Shown: positions 16,661 to 25,151, counted from the first letter of the stretch. The stretch: 64,000 bases of DNA from Robiginitomaculum sp. (GCA_016765135.1 JAESQN010000033.1:1-64000); one strand, 5' to 3'. Numbers and translations are program-made. The notes: generated by a model not told the origin, from the letters alone.

Positions 16661-17378
16661 ATGATTGAATTTAAGAATTTAGATAATGCAGAGCTGGTCT
16701 TACGGCATTCACTCTTTGTCAGATCAACATCTCTCGTCTTTAGACTACTGTCACGAACATGGCGGCATTGGCCTCACGGTCAACAAAAGCTTCAAGCGTA
16801 CATTTGTGGATTGGGCCGCACGAGCATTTGATTGGCCCGGTTACACTTCTGATGACCTGTATGCGGTTAATAAAGTGCTCAATGAAATGGACCTGCCACC
16901 TCTTGGTTTTATACGCGAAGCCTTGTTAGCCCTCAAGATTGGCCGGCACTATAAAGGAGAGTTTAAACTGACACGCAGCGGTAAAGAATTGGTTGAAAAT
17001 CCAGCTCAATTATTTGGGATCATAGCTCCGTTTTATCTCTTTGAATTTGACCACTGGGCCTATAGCCGCCGACCAACAGCGCCGATGGGAAATTGGGATA
17101 TATTCCTGAACGTCATCAATGTTGAAGCACAAACCGCTATTACGGGGGTAGAGTTGGTTGAGAAAATTTTTGGCATTAAGCAAAAAGAAAAAGGACTTTT
17201 TGCCAACCCCGAGAGTGCTAGTTTTTTCTCAGGTGTACTCCAGCCCTTATGCTGGGTGGGTTTTTTAGAAGAAATTAAAGTGGCCAATAATTATTTTGCT
17301 GACAGACTATATGTAAAAACGCCTCTCTGGAAAGAAGCGCTCCGTTTGGATACAGACCATTATATACAAGAAAAGTAA
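16661..17378 (+). pseudogene. Unknown conserved-type protein, probable N-terminal frameshift
   Basis: The main open frame (from 16686) encodes GGIGLTVNKSFKRTFVDWAA, DWPGYTSDDLYAVNKVLNEM, LKIGRHYKGEFKLTRSGKEL, GNWDIFLNVINVEAQTAI and VLQPLCWVGFLEE. From memory this resembles the region found in or after some pRiA4b ORF-3 family proteins, but I cannot confirm that. An ATG at 16661 in another frame gives MIEFKNLDNAELVLRHSLF, which joins well to SDQHLSSLDYCHEHGG if the G at 16718 is removed. A one-base insertion near 16718 is therefore likely. Function unknown; soluble protein. Confidence 0.5.
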
Positions 17379-17500
17379 AATTCCTCATCGAACAGCTTGA
17401 ACGGAATTTTCCACACACAACACAATAACCTAATAATGGTACAGCATAATAACCTAATAACGGGGGCAGCCTTGGCAAAAATCTATGCGTCAGTTGACGC

Positions 17501-18124
17501 CTAATTATCAGCCAAGGCTTCAAGCATATCTTTGTATAGGACGGAGTGATCGCCATCATGATTATCCATGCCCATTTTTGTCAGTGTTCCTTTTGGGTGT
17601 ATGAAACTGTCTATTCGTCTTTTGGGTTGCTCATGCCAACCGATATTAAAAGCGCCAAGCTTTGGGTAGAAGAACAAAGTGGAATAAGGAAGATGATCAT
17701 GGATATACCAAGCCATGGATTGCCAATCTTTGGTTTGTTCATAGTAAGGTACAAAACGATTCACGACGATTGTTGCAAGCGCACCTAAACATCCGTCTTT
17801 ATCTTGGTAATCCCAGATATGCTTGGCGTAATTAGATTCATTTCGAGCGCATCCCAGTTTCTTTTCATTACCAAACTTATTTAGCGTTGGGCTTCGGTAT
17901 GCCGATCGGATAGATATACGTCCAAATTTCTCCTGCAAAGGTTCCAACAGGTTTTCACAAAACTGACGGCCCGCCTCTATGACAACATCTGGATATTCGG
18001 GGATATTCTGAATGCCGTAAAAATTGGATATTTCCGAATACAACATATCTCGCATAAAAAACGATTTTGAAAGCTGCACTCGTCCTAATGTTTCAAGGCT
18101 TTTGACCGACTCTGGAGATTTCAT
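17501..18124 (-). CDS. M15-like (D-Ala-D-Ala carboxypeptidase-type) protein
   Basis: 207 residues from the ATG at 18124, which has GGGAAGG upstream; a TTG at 18139 is less likely. FGRISIRSAYRSPTLN resembles the M15 segment that precedes the zinc ligands. Later KHIWDYQD could supply His and Asp, and FNIGWHE a further His. No signal peptide is visible, so it may act in the cytoplasm or be phage-derived like endolysins. The match is partial, so I call it M15-like rather than an active peptidase. No operon partner is seen; it lies in a mosaic island. Confidence 0.55.
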   Translation of the reverse strand: MKSPESVKSLETLGRVQLSKSFFMRDMLYSEISNFYGIQNIPEYPDVVIEAGRQFCENLLEPLQEKFGRISIRSAYRSPTLNKFGNEKKLGCARNESNYAKHIWDYQDKDGCLGALATIVVNRFVPYYEQTKDWQSMAWYIHDHLPYSTLFFYPKLGAFNIGWHEQPKRRIDSFIHPKGTLTKMGMDNHDGDHSVLYKDMLEALADN

Positions 18125-18203
18125 AAATGGCCTTCCCAATATAATTTTGTAGATTATAATCTAGGCGCGGTCTTTTGGATAGATGAAATTATTCTACCAA
18201 ATA

Positions 18204-19427
18204 TTAGATTCTCAACGCCCGTTCCATTTCATCATGCTCAAAGGCGTCGGTGTAAGTTTTTATGTTGCCAGCGGATGCGCCTTCGGTGCGTAGGGCTTGT
18301 TTCCAATTGGCCGTAATCGTTTTTGCCATTTTTGATGCCTGCTGACGCGCTTCGGCGGGTTCAAGGTCGAACAGTTCTGCGGCTTCAAGCGCAATGTCCA
18401 GGGATGCATCAAACGATCCACCTTGTATGATACCTGTCTCTAAAACTCGGTGGCGGGACGGGGACGGATTTATATCGAAAGCAGGCGAGAGCCGCCAACG
18501 ATTTTGACCCGTATAAATAAAGCCATGGTTTTTCAAATGGTCATCTTTGTTAGATACAAGGATTGTAAAGACAATCCGCCGCCAAAGCTCAGTTAAATCA
18601 TCTGTTGGTTTGCTCGAAATCTGGCGGATTACATCTGCGATGTCTGTATAATAACCACGATCCCTACCTTTCATATCAAGCGCCGTGCGTGCAGATATAT
18701 AAGGTATGCGCCTATTGCCCCGGCGGTCAAACCGGCGAATGAGCGCGACCGGGCTGTCACTTGCCTTTAGCTCCAGCCTTGCTTCTGCGACCCGCAGTCC
18801 GCACAAGCGGCCGAGTTTCAGCGTGGCGACTTCGGCTCGTTCCACAGGTTTTGTGTCTTGGGCGGAGGTGAATTTGGCGATCCAGAGATGGCCATCACCT
18901 TCTACATTTGCCTTTGGTCGTGCACCGCCGAGCGAACCGGCAATGCCAGCAAGGTCGCGGGCTTCTTGCCCTGCTCCGCTCGGATCACTCTCAAACTTAT
19001 GTGCAAGTGTGCGTAATCTATCAAGCTCCACCAGACGCGGAATTGGTGGGGATAAATCCGATAGCGGCTGCATGTCTTCGCCTAAAAAACGTAGAGCGCC
19101 CTGCCGTGTGCGATCATCGGTAAGCACCAGGTAATCAAATTCGCTAAGGCCGCCGCCCAGTGCCCTCGTCATCAAACCTCGACCCCAGGAATTAGGTGCG
19201 GCATCAGCAAAACACGATGGTAGCGCTTCGCGCTTGTCCTCTTTGCCAGAACTAAAATGGCTACCCGTACGCAAAGGCAATCCCGGCGAAAGCGCAAAGC
19301 AATCAGGTGCGGCCAACCAATTTTCGTCATACTCAAATTGTGAATACTGACGCCGGCCATCCGCTTCAAACCGCAGGCGGCCAACCAAGCGCTTACTTTC
19401 ACCAAGTGCGACAATTGCTTCGGGCAT
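18204..19427 (-). CDS. hipA: HipA-family kinase toxin (second locus)
   Basis: 407 residues, full length for the family. Seen: Couple_hipA-like N-terminus (FEYDENWLA, FALSPGLPLRTG, SCFADAAPNSWGR), the Gly-rich loop GSLGGARPKA, LIRRFDRRG, the catalytic segment VSNKDDHLKNHGFIY and the metal-binding LSPAFDINPSP. All core kinase motifs are present, so it could be active. It starts within the stop of the antitoxin gene (TAATG). Its sequence differs from the hipA at the left edge, so the two loci are separate acquisitions rather than a recent duplication. Confidence 0.93.
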   Translation of the reverse strand: MPEAIVALGESKRLVGRLRFEADGRRQYSQFEYDENWLAAPDCFALSPGLPLRTGSHFSSGKEDKREALPSCFADAAPNSWGRGLMTRALGGGLSEFDYLVLTDDRTRQGALRFLGEDMQPLSDLSPPIPRLVELDRLRTLAHKFESDPSGAGQEARDLAGIAGSLGGARPKANVEGDGHLWIAKFTSAQDTKPVERAEVATLKLGRLCGLRVAEARLELKASDSPVALIRRFDRRGNRRIPYISARTALDMKGRDRGYYTDIADVIRQISSKPTDDLTELWRRIVFTILVSNKDDHLKNHGFIYTGQNRWRLSPAFDINPSPSRHRVLETGIIQGGSFDASLDIALEAAELFDLEPAEARQQASKMAKTITANWKQALRTEGASAGNIKTYTDAFEHDEMERALRI

Positions 19428-19810
19428 TAGAAACCAACGCCTTCTTCGTTATCAACTCTAGGTGAGTAGCTTTGCTTGTCTCCACCCCGTACTGATCTGG
19501 GCTTACGTTTACCGTCAATTCGTTTTGGTAGCCTACCCCGAGCGAGCAGTAATCCAGTGTCATCTGAACCAGCATCAAGGAAGTCTGAAATACGGCCCAG
19601 TTCACCAAGCACAAGACAAGCCATAGCCAACGTGCCTATGCTCACGCCCTCATGGCCTTTTTCAAGCCTGATAACGGTACTCTCGGACACGCCGATACGT
19701 CCCGCGAACCCCTTTATGGAAATCCGCCGCTTCAAACGCGCCGTCTTAATGTTTGTACCCAAAGCTTCAAGAGCCTTTCGCGCACTCAAAGAATTTATTC
19801 TAACAGTCAT
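19427..19810 (-). CDS. hipB: HipB-like XRE antitoxin (second locus)
   Basis: 127 residues. The helix-turn-helix lies at about residues 17 to 72 (GTNIKTARLKRRISIKGFAG, RIGVSESTVIRLEKGHEG). A basic, Arg/Lys-rich tail follows (PKRIDGKRKPRSVRGG). It is coupled to hipA through a TAATG overlap. An 11-base perfect inverted repeat covers its start codon and upstream region and may be its operator. Role by analogy to HipB: DNA-binding repressor and inhibitor of HipA. Confidence 0.88.
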   Translation of the reverse strand: MTVRINSLSARKALEALGTNIKTARLKRRISIKGFAGRIGVSESTVIRLEKGHEGVSIGTLAMACLVLGELGRISDFLDAGSDDTGLLLARGRLPKRIDGKRKPRSVRGGDKQSYSPRVDNEEGVGF

Positions 19811-19852
19811 ATTTCATGCTCATATACCATTTAACCATCATATATGACTGTT
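19802..19852. promoter_or_regulatory. Inverted repeat at the second hipB start
   Basis: AACAGTCATAT at 19802-19812 and ATATGACTGTT at 19842-19852 are perfect reverse complements with 29 bases between. The pair spans the hipB start codon and the likely promoter, a plausible site for autorepression. Its sequence is unrelated to the TATCA-N4-TGATA sites of the first locus. Confidence 0.55.
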
Positions 19853-19903
19853 AATAACAGAACGTAGTGAAAAATACAATCGAATTCACTACTTTATTCC
19901 TAC

Positions 19904-20476
19904 TTATACCAAGAGGCTTTCAATAATTTTCTTGGTTCCAATCTTACCGTACTTATTAGCTATTTTTCGAAGCACTTTCGCGTCCATATCACCGGCGCGG
20001 GCTTTAGCACGGTGCAGCACTTCCTCATGATTCTCTGCGAGGTGTTTTACATTGTTAAACAGATCAACCAAAAGAAACTCTGGTGTTACCGTTTTGGGAA
20101 AATCCATCTTTCTTCGAAAATCAAATTTAAGCCCCCCCAGCTCACAATGCTCATGACGCTTGCGATTATAAACAACCACCTCATTATAAAGCTGCGCCGT
20201 GCCGATCCCAAGGTTGTTATAAGCATTCGGATTAACCATCAAAAACCGATCGCCATTTAAGAACTTGGCGACAAGTTTTGCAGGGTCGGCAGGCATATCG
20301 CCAAACCGACTTTTGCTCGGTGTCATATAAAGCCCGCCCGAAGCTTTTACTAAAACGCCCTCTTCCACTAACTTGCTGACATGCCGGTCAACCGCCTTTG
20401 ACCAACGCGCAAGGTCAGACCGCCGATAGACTCGGCCCGGTCGTAATTTTTGTTTTAATTCGCTTAGCGCAGACAT
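19904..20476 (-). CDS. AbiEi-like antitoxin, apparently orphan
   Basis: 190 residues. The ATG at 20476 is favoured because GGAG lies six bases upstream; an ATG at 20488 is also possible. The N-terminal winged-helix-like segment (RPGRVYRRSDLARWSKAVDR, VSKLVEEGVLVKASGGLYMT) is that of AbiEi/DUF6088-type antitoxins, followed by DRFLMVNPNAYNNLGIGTAQ and RRKMDFP. In type IV AbiE systems the antitoxin represses the operon and AbiEii is a nucleotidyltransferase toxin that normally follows. Here hipBA follows directly, so AbiEii is missing. Confidence 0.72.
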   Translation of the reverse strand: MSALSELKQKLRPGRVYRRSDLARWSKAVDRHVSKLVEEGVLVKASGGLYMTPSKSRFGDMPADPAKLVAKFLNGDRFLMVNPNAYNNLGIGTAQLYNEVVVYNRKRHEHCELGGLKFDFRRKMDFPKTVTPEFLLVDLFNNVKHLAENHEEVLHRAKARAGDMDAKVLRKIANKYGKIGTKKIIESLLV

Positions 20477-20542
20477 GCGTTTCTCCATTCACATCAACCA
20501 TATAGGCTTTAATCATTATTATGCAAGACTATTTATTAAAAT

Positions 20543-20556
20543 ATCATGCACATGAT
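20543..20556. promoter_or_regulatory. Short palindrome upstream of the AbiEi-like gene
   Basis: ATCATGCACATGAT, two 6-base arms around CA, lies about 67 bases upstream of the favoured start codon. AbiEi antitoxins bind inverted repeats in their own promoters, so it is a candidate operator. It is short and chance is not excluded. Confidence 0.35.
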
Positions 20557-20603
20557 GCAAAATAATACAGCCCGGTAAGGGCTGCATTAGGTAGGATTTT
20601 CGC

Positions 20604-20918
20604 CTATTGTGCTTTTTTAGGCCGCGACCATACGAGGTCTGCACCGTTGTCGTGATTGAATAGGGCGGCGTTTACTGGTTTGGGTAACATGGGGCCGCCT
20701 AGCAGGACTTTGACGTAGTTTAGGGGTTCTTCGCCGTCTTTGGTTTCTTTCCAGGCTACGCCGAAGTCGCTGCGGCCTGATTTGATAAAAAAGTCTGGAC
20801 TATCTTCGTTCTTCTTGTTGTTGTTAGTGATGAGTTTGACTTTGTGGGTCATGCTTAGGGTGGCTACGGTGCCTTCATAGCCTGTTTTTGTTGGTTTGAA
20901 TGTTCCAATTGTGGGCAT
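20604..20918 (-). CDS. DUF736 family protein (copy 2)
   Basis: 104 residues, closely similar to the DUF736 protein at 13070-13381: both share DFFIKSGRSDFGVAWKETK and VKVLL-GPML-KPVNAALFNH, with roughly a dozen differences by eye. GGAGAAATAACT precedes the ATG. DUF736 genes are hallmarks of plasmids and ICEs. No trb genes accompany this copy and IS debris lies directly beyond, so it is best read as the residue of a second, related element in the tRNA-Leu island. Function unknown. Confidence 0.85.
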   Translation of the reverse strand: MPTIGTFKPTKTGYEGTVATLSMTHKVKLITNNNKKNEDSPDFFIKSGRSDFGVAWKETKDGEEPLNYVKVLLGGPMLPKPVNAALFNHDNGADLVWSRPKKAQ

Positions 20919-20984
20919 AGTTATTTCTCCGTGCGTTGGGGTTAAGTTGATTATTCCATGTTGCGGCGGGCTTTTTTGTAGCCG

Positions 20985-21332
20985 GTGTCACTGGCTATAA
21001 ATCCGCGTAACATGAGCCATGTGCGCGGCGCGCCCTATCATCCGCAAACACAAGGGAAAATCGAACGCTGGCATCAAACCTTGAAAAATAGAATATTGCT
21101 GGAACATTACTTCTTGCCCGGCGACCTTGAACGACAGATCGAAAACTTCGTCGAGCACTACAACCACAAGCGTTACCACGAAAGCCTGAAAAACGTCACT
21201 CCTGCTGACGCCTACTTCGGGCGAGCACAAGCAATTTTAAACAAAAGGGAAAGGGTCAAAAAAGTGCGTAGCCTGTCCCTTGTACAGACTATCGAACATC
21301 GGCGCTTGCAATACCGCAAAGCCGTAGCTTAA
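20985..21332 (+). pseudogene. IS3-family transposase OrfB, 3' remnant
   Basis: Only the C-terminal part of the DDE transposase remains: HVRGAPYHPQTQGKIERWHQ (containing the catalytic Glu), LKNRILLEHYFLPGDLERQI and HYNHKRYHESLKNVTPADAY. The homology begins near 21010, so everything upstream, including both catalytic Asp residues, is missing. The right terminal repeat follows at 21353-21388. This is the left of two truncated copies of one IS, both pointing right. Confidence 0.9.
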
Positions 21333-21352
21333 TATCAATCAACAAAGGTGAG

Positions 21353-21388
21353 AAAACTCTCTCTTAGCACAGGCTTAAATCTGTGCCA
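21353..21388 (+). repeat. IS3-family right terminal inverted repeat (IRR)
   Basis: 36 bases that end in CTGTGCCA (terminal CA) and are the exact reverse complement of 22413-22448. It lies 20 bases after the OrfB remnant stop, the normal place for the right end of an IS3-type element with TG...CA termini. Confidence 0.88.
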
Positions 21389-21414
21389 TTTTATATGACG
21401 ACGGACACATCAGA

Positions 21415-22341
21415 GTGAAAATTACAGCATATATTCTTCTTATCCTCGCGGGGAGCTTTTTAATCTCCTGTGCCTCGAAACCGATTGTGGATGTTGAGCA
21501 AGTAGGAGCGGCGCGCAAATGCGTTCAGAATTCAGAAAACCAAAAAATAGTTCATAAGTTTTTTGATTTAGATATTTATGAAAATTTTCGAGCTGATTAC
21601 CGATTATCAATTCCTGATGAACACATTCGAAGAAAAATGGTTAAACGTGACCAAGATGTGATATTCATTAAAACGATACCGCGTTTAAAAGCCTTCGCCT
21701 CAAATTTTGTTTACACGGATACTTATGGTCTTTATCGACTTAACACACAAACAAATGAAAGTGTACTCATCTCAGACATTCCCATGTGGGCGGTTGGCGG
21801 TCCCGCCCGTTCAGGAGATATCATTTGGTATGGTGGAACGACACTCTCATATCAATTTTCAGACCTCACGGGTCTAGTCCTGACAAATCGGCGAGCTGGT
21901 GGGCAAAGCTTTATTCAACAACTTAAATATGATGCGCAGACGGATACATACTTGCCTTTTGAAGACGAGCGTATTCGCAAGATTAGAGCATTGGTCAAGA
22001 CTGACAAATTAACAAAGTTAAACAGGTGGTTTGGACTTGTTGCGGCAGGAGAAAATGGACATTTAATTCTAGCCTCGGCAAAACCTAATGAAATATTCAT
22101 TGTTGACGAAGAGGGAGACATGATCCGGTTTCCTGTTAAGCGCAGTCCGAGCACCGGGCGCCTCTATGAAAGCATAGTTCATCGTTCAAAATTTATTTTC
22201 ACGGGCTATATAGGATTAGGAGAAACGAGGGCCCGCACCCTTGTTGAAGTTGACTATGGTGAAGCGTTCTCAAAGAAAGATACTTCGCTTATAAAAATGA
22301 AACAAGTAAACCCCCAAACAGTTTTTTGCCCTTCAAACTGA
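21415..22341 (+). CDS. Unknown lipoprotein between two IS ends
   Basis: 308 residues from a GTG start. The N-terminus is a lipoprotein signal (ILAGSFLISCASKP) with Cys near residue 19. The mature part has beta-propeller-like segments (YTDTYGLYRLNTQTNESVLI, WAVGGPARSGDIIWYGGT, HLILASAKPNEIFIVDEEGD) but no family I recognise. Downstream Cys pairs are few (CVQNS near the start, FCPSN at the end). It is framed by IS3 terminal repeats on both sides, is AT-rich, and has no operon partner. It is probably acquired cargo with an envelope role; nothing more can be supported. Confidence 0.7.
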   Translation: MKITAYILLILAGSFLISCASKPIVDVEQVGAARKCVQNSENQKIVHKFFDLDIYENFRADYRLSIPDEHIRRKMVKRDQDVIFIKTIPRLKAFASNFVYTDTYGLYRLNTQTNESVLISDIPMWAVGGPARSGDIIWYGGTTLSYQFSDLTGLVLTNRRAGGQSFIQQLKYDAQTDTYLPFEDERIRKIRALVKTDKLTKLNRWFGLVAAGENGHLILASAKPNEIFIVDEEGDMIRFPVKRSPSTGRLYESIVHRSKFIFTGYIGLGETRARTLVEVDYGEAFSKKDTSLIKMKQVNPQTVFCPSN

Positions 22342-22412
22342 AACCTCGAAAACACTTACCCCCACAAACATTTAGGAGAATGATATGGTTAATTGTCTGA
22401 CGTCAGCGCCTA

Positions 22413-22448
22413 TGGCACAGATTTAAGCCTGTGCTAAGAGAGAGTTTT
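22413..22448 (+). repeat. IS3-family left terminal inverted repeat (IRL)
   Basis: 36 bases starting TGGCACAG, a perfect inverted match to 21353-21388. It precedes the orfA start by 45 bases, the usual layout of an IS3-family left end. The two ends face inward around the lipoprotein gene, the reverse of a normal IS. Confidence 0.88.
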
Positions 22449-22493
22449 TGTACAAGAGGCAGGCTTCGCACTTCATCATCACCTTAGGAGTAA

Positions 22494-22676
22494 ATGATGA
22501 GACAGAAACATACAGGGCGTTCCTCGGAACGCATAATTAAAGACATCAAGCGTAAGACCCGCCGCCAATATAGCGCGGAGGAGAAGATCCGCATCGTGCT
22601 GGACGGTTTACGCGGTGAGGATAGTATTGCAGAGCTGTTCCAGCTATGGCAAGTTATAGCTGGAAAGCGAGTTTGA
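22494..22676 (+). pseudogene. IS3-family OrfA, 5' remnant
   Basis: The first ~48 codons of an IS3-type OrfA helix-turn-helix protein remain: RRQYSAEEKIRIVLDGLRGE and DSIAEL. The homology ends at about 22638, where the frame runs into foreign sequence (FQLWQVIAGKRV) and stops. An 8-base inverted repeat (CCAGCTAT at 22640-22647, ATAGCTGG at 22656-22663) sits at the breakpoint. With the OrfB remnant to the left it represents a second, oppositely truncated copy of the same IS. Confidence 0.88.
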
Positions 22677-23283
22677 AGCTGTCCTGCAAGCCCTACAGTC
22701 CTGTGCTGATCTTGTTAAGACAGGCACTGATTTATTTAGAGCGGCTTGGGAGCAATTAATCGTCCACATAGCCAAACAAAATCAGGCACATCAAAAAGAA
22801 GTAAAAAACTTAGGCAAAACCATTGATGGTTTCCTAGACCGCATTGTTGAAACTGATAGCCCGAATGTTATCAAAGCCTATGAAGCCAAAATAACAAGCC
22901 TTGAAACCCAAAAGCTTATATTAAGCGATAAAATGAGCAAAGACGGACAAAAGAAGAAGCCTTTTGACGTTGCAGTTAGAACTGCCGTAGAATTCTTGCT
23001 AAACCCCCATAAACTCTGGTTTTTTGGAGGATTAGAGGAAAAGAGAAAGGTGCTAAAACTAGCCTTTAGCACCCAATTAGCCTATGACCGCGAAACAGGG
23101 TTTAGAACTGCCAAACTAAGCTTACCTTTCCAAGTAACTCAAGGGTTTAGCACCAATATGGAGGGCTTGTCATCATCGATTGGTGATATGGTGCGGGTGA
23201 GAAGACTCGAACTTCCACATCTCTCGATACCAGAACCTAAATCTGGCGCGTCTACCAATTCCGCCACACCCGCACATAGGTAA
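22660..23283 (+). pseudogene. Large serine recombinase, C-terminal remnant
   Basis: The open frame starts after a stop at 22657 and lacks the catalytic resolvase domain. It encodes a coiled-coil-like stretch (QNQAHQKEVKNLGKTIDGFL) and the typical end of a recombinase family: FDVAVRTAVEFLLNPHKLWF, KRKVLKLAFSTQLAYDRETG and FRTAKLSLPFQV. Past about 23189 the frame reads through the complement of tRNA-Leu, so its own stop is gone. It is fused at its left to the truncated IS OrfA. It is nonfunctional, probably the former integrase of an element inserted at tRNA-Leu. Confidence 0.85.
23189..23273 (-). tRNA. tRNA-Leu(UAG)
   Basis: Read on the minus strand: acceptor GCGGGTG pairing with CACCCGC, discriminator A and encoded CCA; D-arm with GGTAGACGC; anticodon stem CCAGA/TCTGG around loop TTTAGGT (anticodon TAG); a long class II variable arm; T-arm with TTCGAGT. 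85 bases including CCA. It is intact. Mobile debris begins immediately at its 3' side, marking it as an insertion target. Confidence 0.95.
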
Positions 23284-23441
23284 GACGATGGGCGGAATGC
23301 CAGATATGGAGGGGCGGGTCAATGGCTTTTGTGTGTTAAATTTGGCTCAAATGCCGAAAGTTTTGCCAACTTTGCAAGATTTTGCTTGCAATTCTCTCTG
23401 ACACAGCGTTTTAATCCCGGCTCAAAACTTGGAACAAGAAT

Positions 23442-24815
23442 ATGAGTACATGGTCACCTTCTAGCTGGCGGAAAAAGCCCGCTTTACACATCCCGGACGA
23501 TTATCCGAACCCGGCCCATCTGGACGAGGTTGAGGCTACATTGAGCGGTTACCCGCCTTTGGTCTTTGCCGGAGAAGTTCGCCGCCTGAAAGGGCGTCTT
23601 GGCGACGTAGCCATGGGCAAGGGCTTTCTTATGCAAGGCGGGGATTGCGCCGAAAGCTTCCGGGAATTCCATCCCGATAATTTGCGCGACATGTTTCGTG
23701 TTATGATGCAGATGGCGGTGGTTCTAACATATGGCGGTGGCAAGCCTGTTATCAAGGTCGGGCGTATTGCCGGACAATTTGCCAAGCCGCGCTCCTCACC
23801 CGTGGAAACCCGCGACGGCATCACCCTGCCCAGCTACCGGGGCGACAATATAAACGGCATGGCGTTTACGCCTGAAGCCCGCATACCTGATCCTGAGCGT
23901 CTGTTGAAAGCTTACGGCCAAGCCGCATCCACACTCAACTTACTAAGAGCCTTTTCCACTGGTGGCTATGCCAATTTGCGCAATATCCACAAATGGACTT
24001 TGGGCTTTGTTAAAGACAGCCCGCAGACCGAACGCTATACGGAATTATGTAATAAAATCTCCGAGGCTATGGATTTCATGGAAGCCTGCGGGGTCACACC
24101 CGAAAGCACGCCGCAAATGGCCTCAACCGAATATTACACTTCCCATGAAGGCCTGTTGCTCGGCTATGAGCAAGCCATGACCCGCATCGACAGCACCACC
24201 GGGCGCTGGTACGATACATCGGCGCATTTATTGTGGATTGGTAACCGCACCCGCCAACTGGACGGAGCCCATGTCGAGTTTTTCAAAGGTGTGGAAAACC
24301 CTATTGCCATAAAAGTCGGGCCGGAACTTGGTCCAGACGAGCTTCTCAAACTCATCGATACCCTTAACCCGGCCAACGAGCCTGGTCGCATCACACTGAT
24401 CGCCCGCTACGGCCATCAGAAAGTGGCCAAGGAACTCCCGACCCTGGCCCGGGCCGTCAAACGCGCCGGCAAGCATGTAGTATGGTCATGTGATCCCATG
24501 CACGGAAATACGCTCAAAACCGCGTCGGGTTATAAAACCCGACCATTCGACATGGTGCTGGCGGAAGTAAAATCCTTTATGCAGGTGCTTCATTCAGAGG
24601 GTTGCTGGCCCGGCGGCGTGCATTTTGAAATGACTGGCCAAAACGTCACCGAATGTATCGGCGGTGCCAAGGCCGTACGCGAAGAAGATTTATCCTCGCG
24701 TTACCACACCCATTGCGACCCGCGCCTGAATGCTGACCAATCTTTGGAGCTGGCGTTCTTGATTGCGGAAGAACTACGGGCTAATCGGGTGGGCCAGCGG
24801 GCATTGGCGGTTTAA
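23442..24815 (+). CDS. Class II (plant-type) DAHP synthase
   Basis: 3-deoxy-7-phosphoheptulonate synthase: condenses phosphoenolpyruvate and erythrose 4-phosphate, the first step of the shikimate pathway. 457 residues, normal for class II (AroA-II) enzymes. Motifs: [11 protein letters not shown] (Cys metal ligand), [49 protein letters not shown] (His ligand) and [18 protein letters not shown] (Glu ligand), [14 protein letters not shown]. It starts the stable chromosome to the right of the mobile scar and is monocistronic, with a terminator hairpin after it. Confidence 0.96.
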   Translation: MSTWSPSSWRKKPALHIPDDYPNPAHLDEVEATLSGYPPLVFAGEVRRLKGRLGDVAMGKGFLMQGGDCAESFREFHPDNLRDMFRVMMQMAVVLTYGGGKPVIKVGRIAGQFAKPRSSPVETRDGITLPSYRGDNINGMAFTPEARIPDPERLLKAYGQAASTLNLLRAFSTGGYANLRNIHKWTLGFVKDSPQTERYTELCNKISEAMDFMEACGVTPESTPQMASTEYYTSHEGLLLGYEQAMTRIDSTTGRWYDTSAHLLWIGNRTRQLDGAHVEFFKGVENPIAIKVGPELGPDELLKLIDTLNPANEPGRITLIARYGHQKVAKELPTLARAVKRAGKHVVWSCDPMHGNTLKTASGYKTRPFDMVLAEVKSFMQVLHSEGCWPGGVHFEMTGQNVTECIGGAKAVREEDLSSRYHTHCDPRLNADQSLELAFLIAEELRANRVGQRALAV

Positions 24816-24829
24816 CCCTCGCAATAAAA

Positions 24830-24860
24830 AACCGCCCCGGAATGACCGGAGCGGTTCTTT
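24830..24860. terminator. Hairpin terminator shared by DAHP synthase and hup
   Basis: AACCGCCCCGG (24830-24840), loop AATGA, then CCGGAGCGGTT (24846-24856), with one mismatch. On the minus strand the stem is followed by a run of six T, a strong intrinsic terminator for hup. On the plus strand the tail (CTTTGTTCT) is weaker. The genes converge here. Confidence 0.85.
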
Positions 24861-24884
24861 GTTCTAACATACGTGGGAGTATTA

Positions 24885-25151
24885 TTAGAGGTCTTTTAGG
24901 GCAGCTGATGGTCTGAACTGTGCGCCGGTTTTGGCTTTGCTCATCATCATCTTGCCGGTCGCCGGGTTGCGCATTTCACGCGAAGGACGGTGCTTGGCAA
25001 TAAACTTACCAAAGCCTGGCAAATTTATTTCATTGCCTTGTTTCAGCTCACCAACAATTGTGCTGGTGAAAGCTTCGCAAAATTCGGCCGCTTGTGCCTG
25101 AGTGGTGCCACAGCTATCAGCTAATGCGCCTACAAGTTCTTTCTTGTTCAT
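24885..25151 (-). CDS. hup: HU-family DNA-binding protein
   Basis: 88 residues, typical HU length. MNKKELVGALADSCGTTQAQ, INLPGFGKFIAKHRPSREMR and NPATGKMMMSKAKTGAQFRP give the dimerisation helices and the DNA-bending arm with its RNPATG signature. It is a nucleoid-associated protein that compacts and bends DNA. It is monocistronic, with AGGGAGCACCCC before the ATG. IHF is an alternative, but the arm and size fit HU better. Confidence 0.93.
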   Translation of the reverse strand: MNKKELVGALADSCGTTQAQAAEFCEAFTSTIVGELKQGNEINLPGFGKFIAKHRPSREMRNPATGKMMMSKAKTGAQFRPSAALKDL

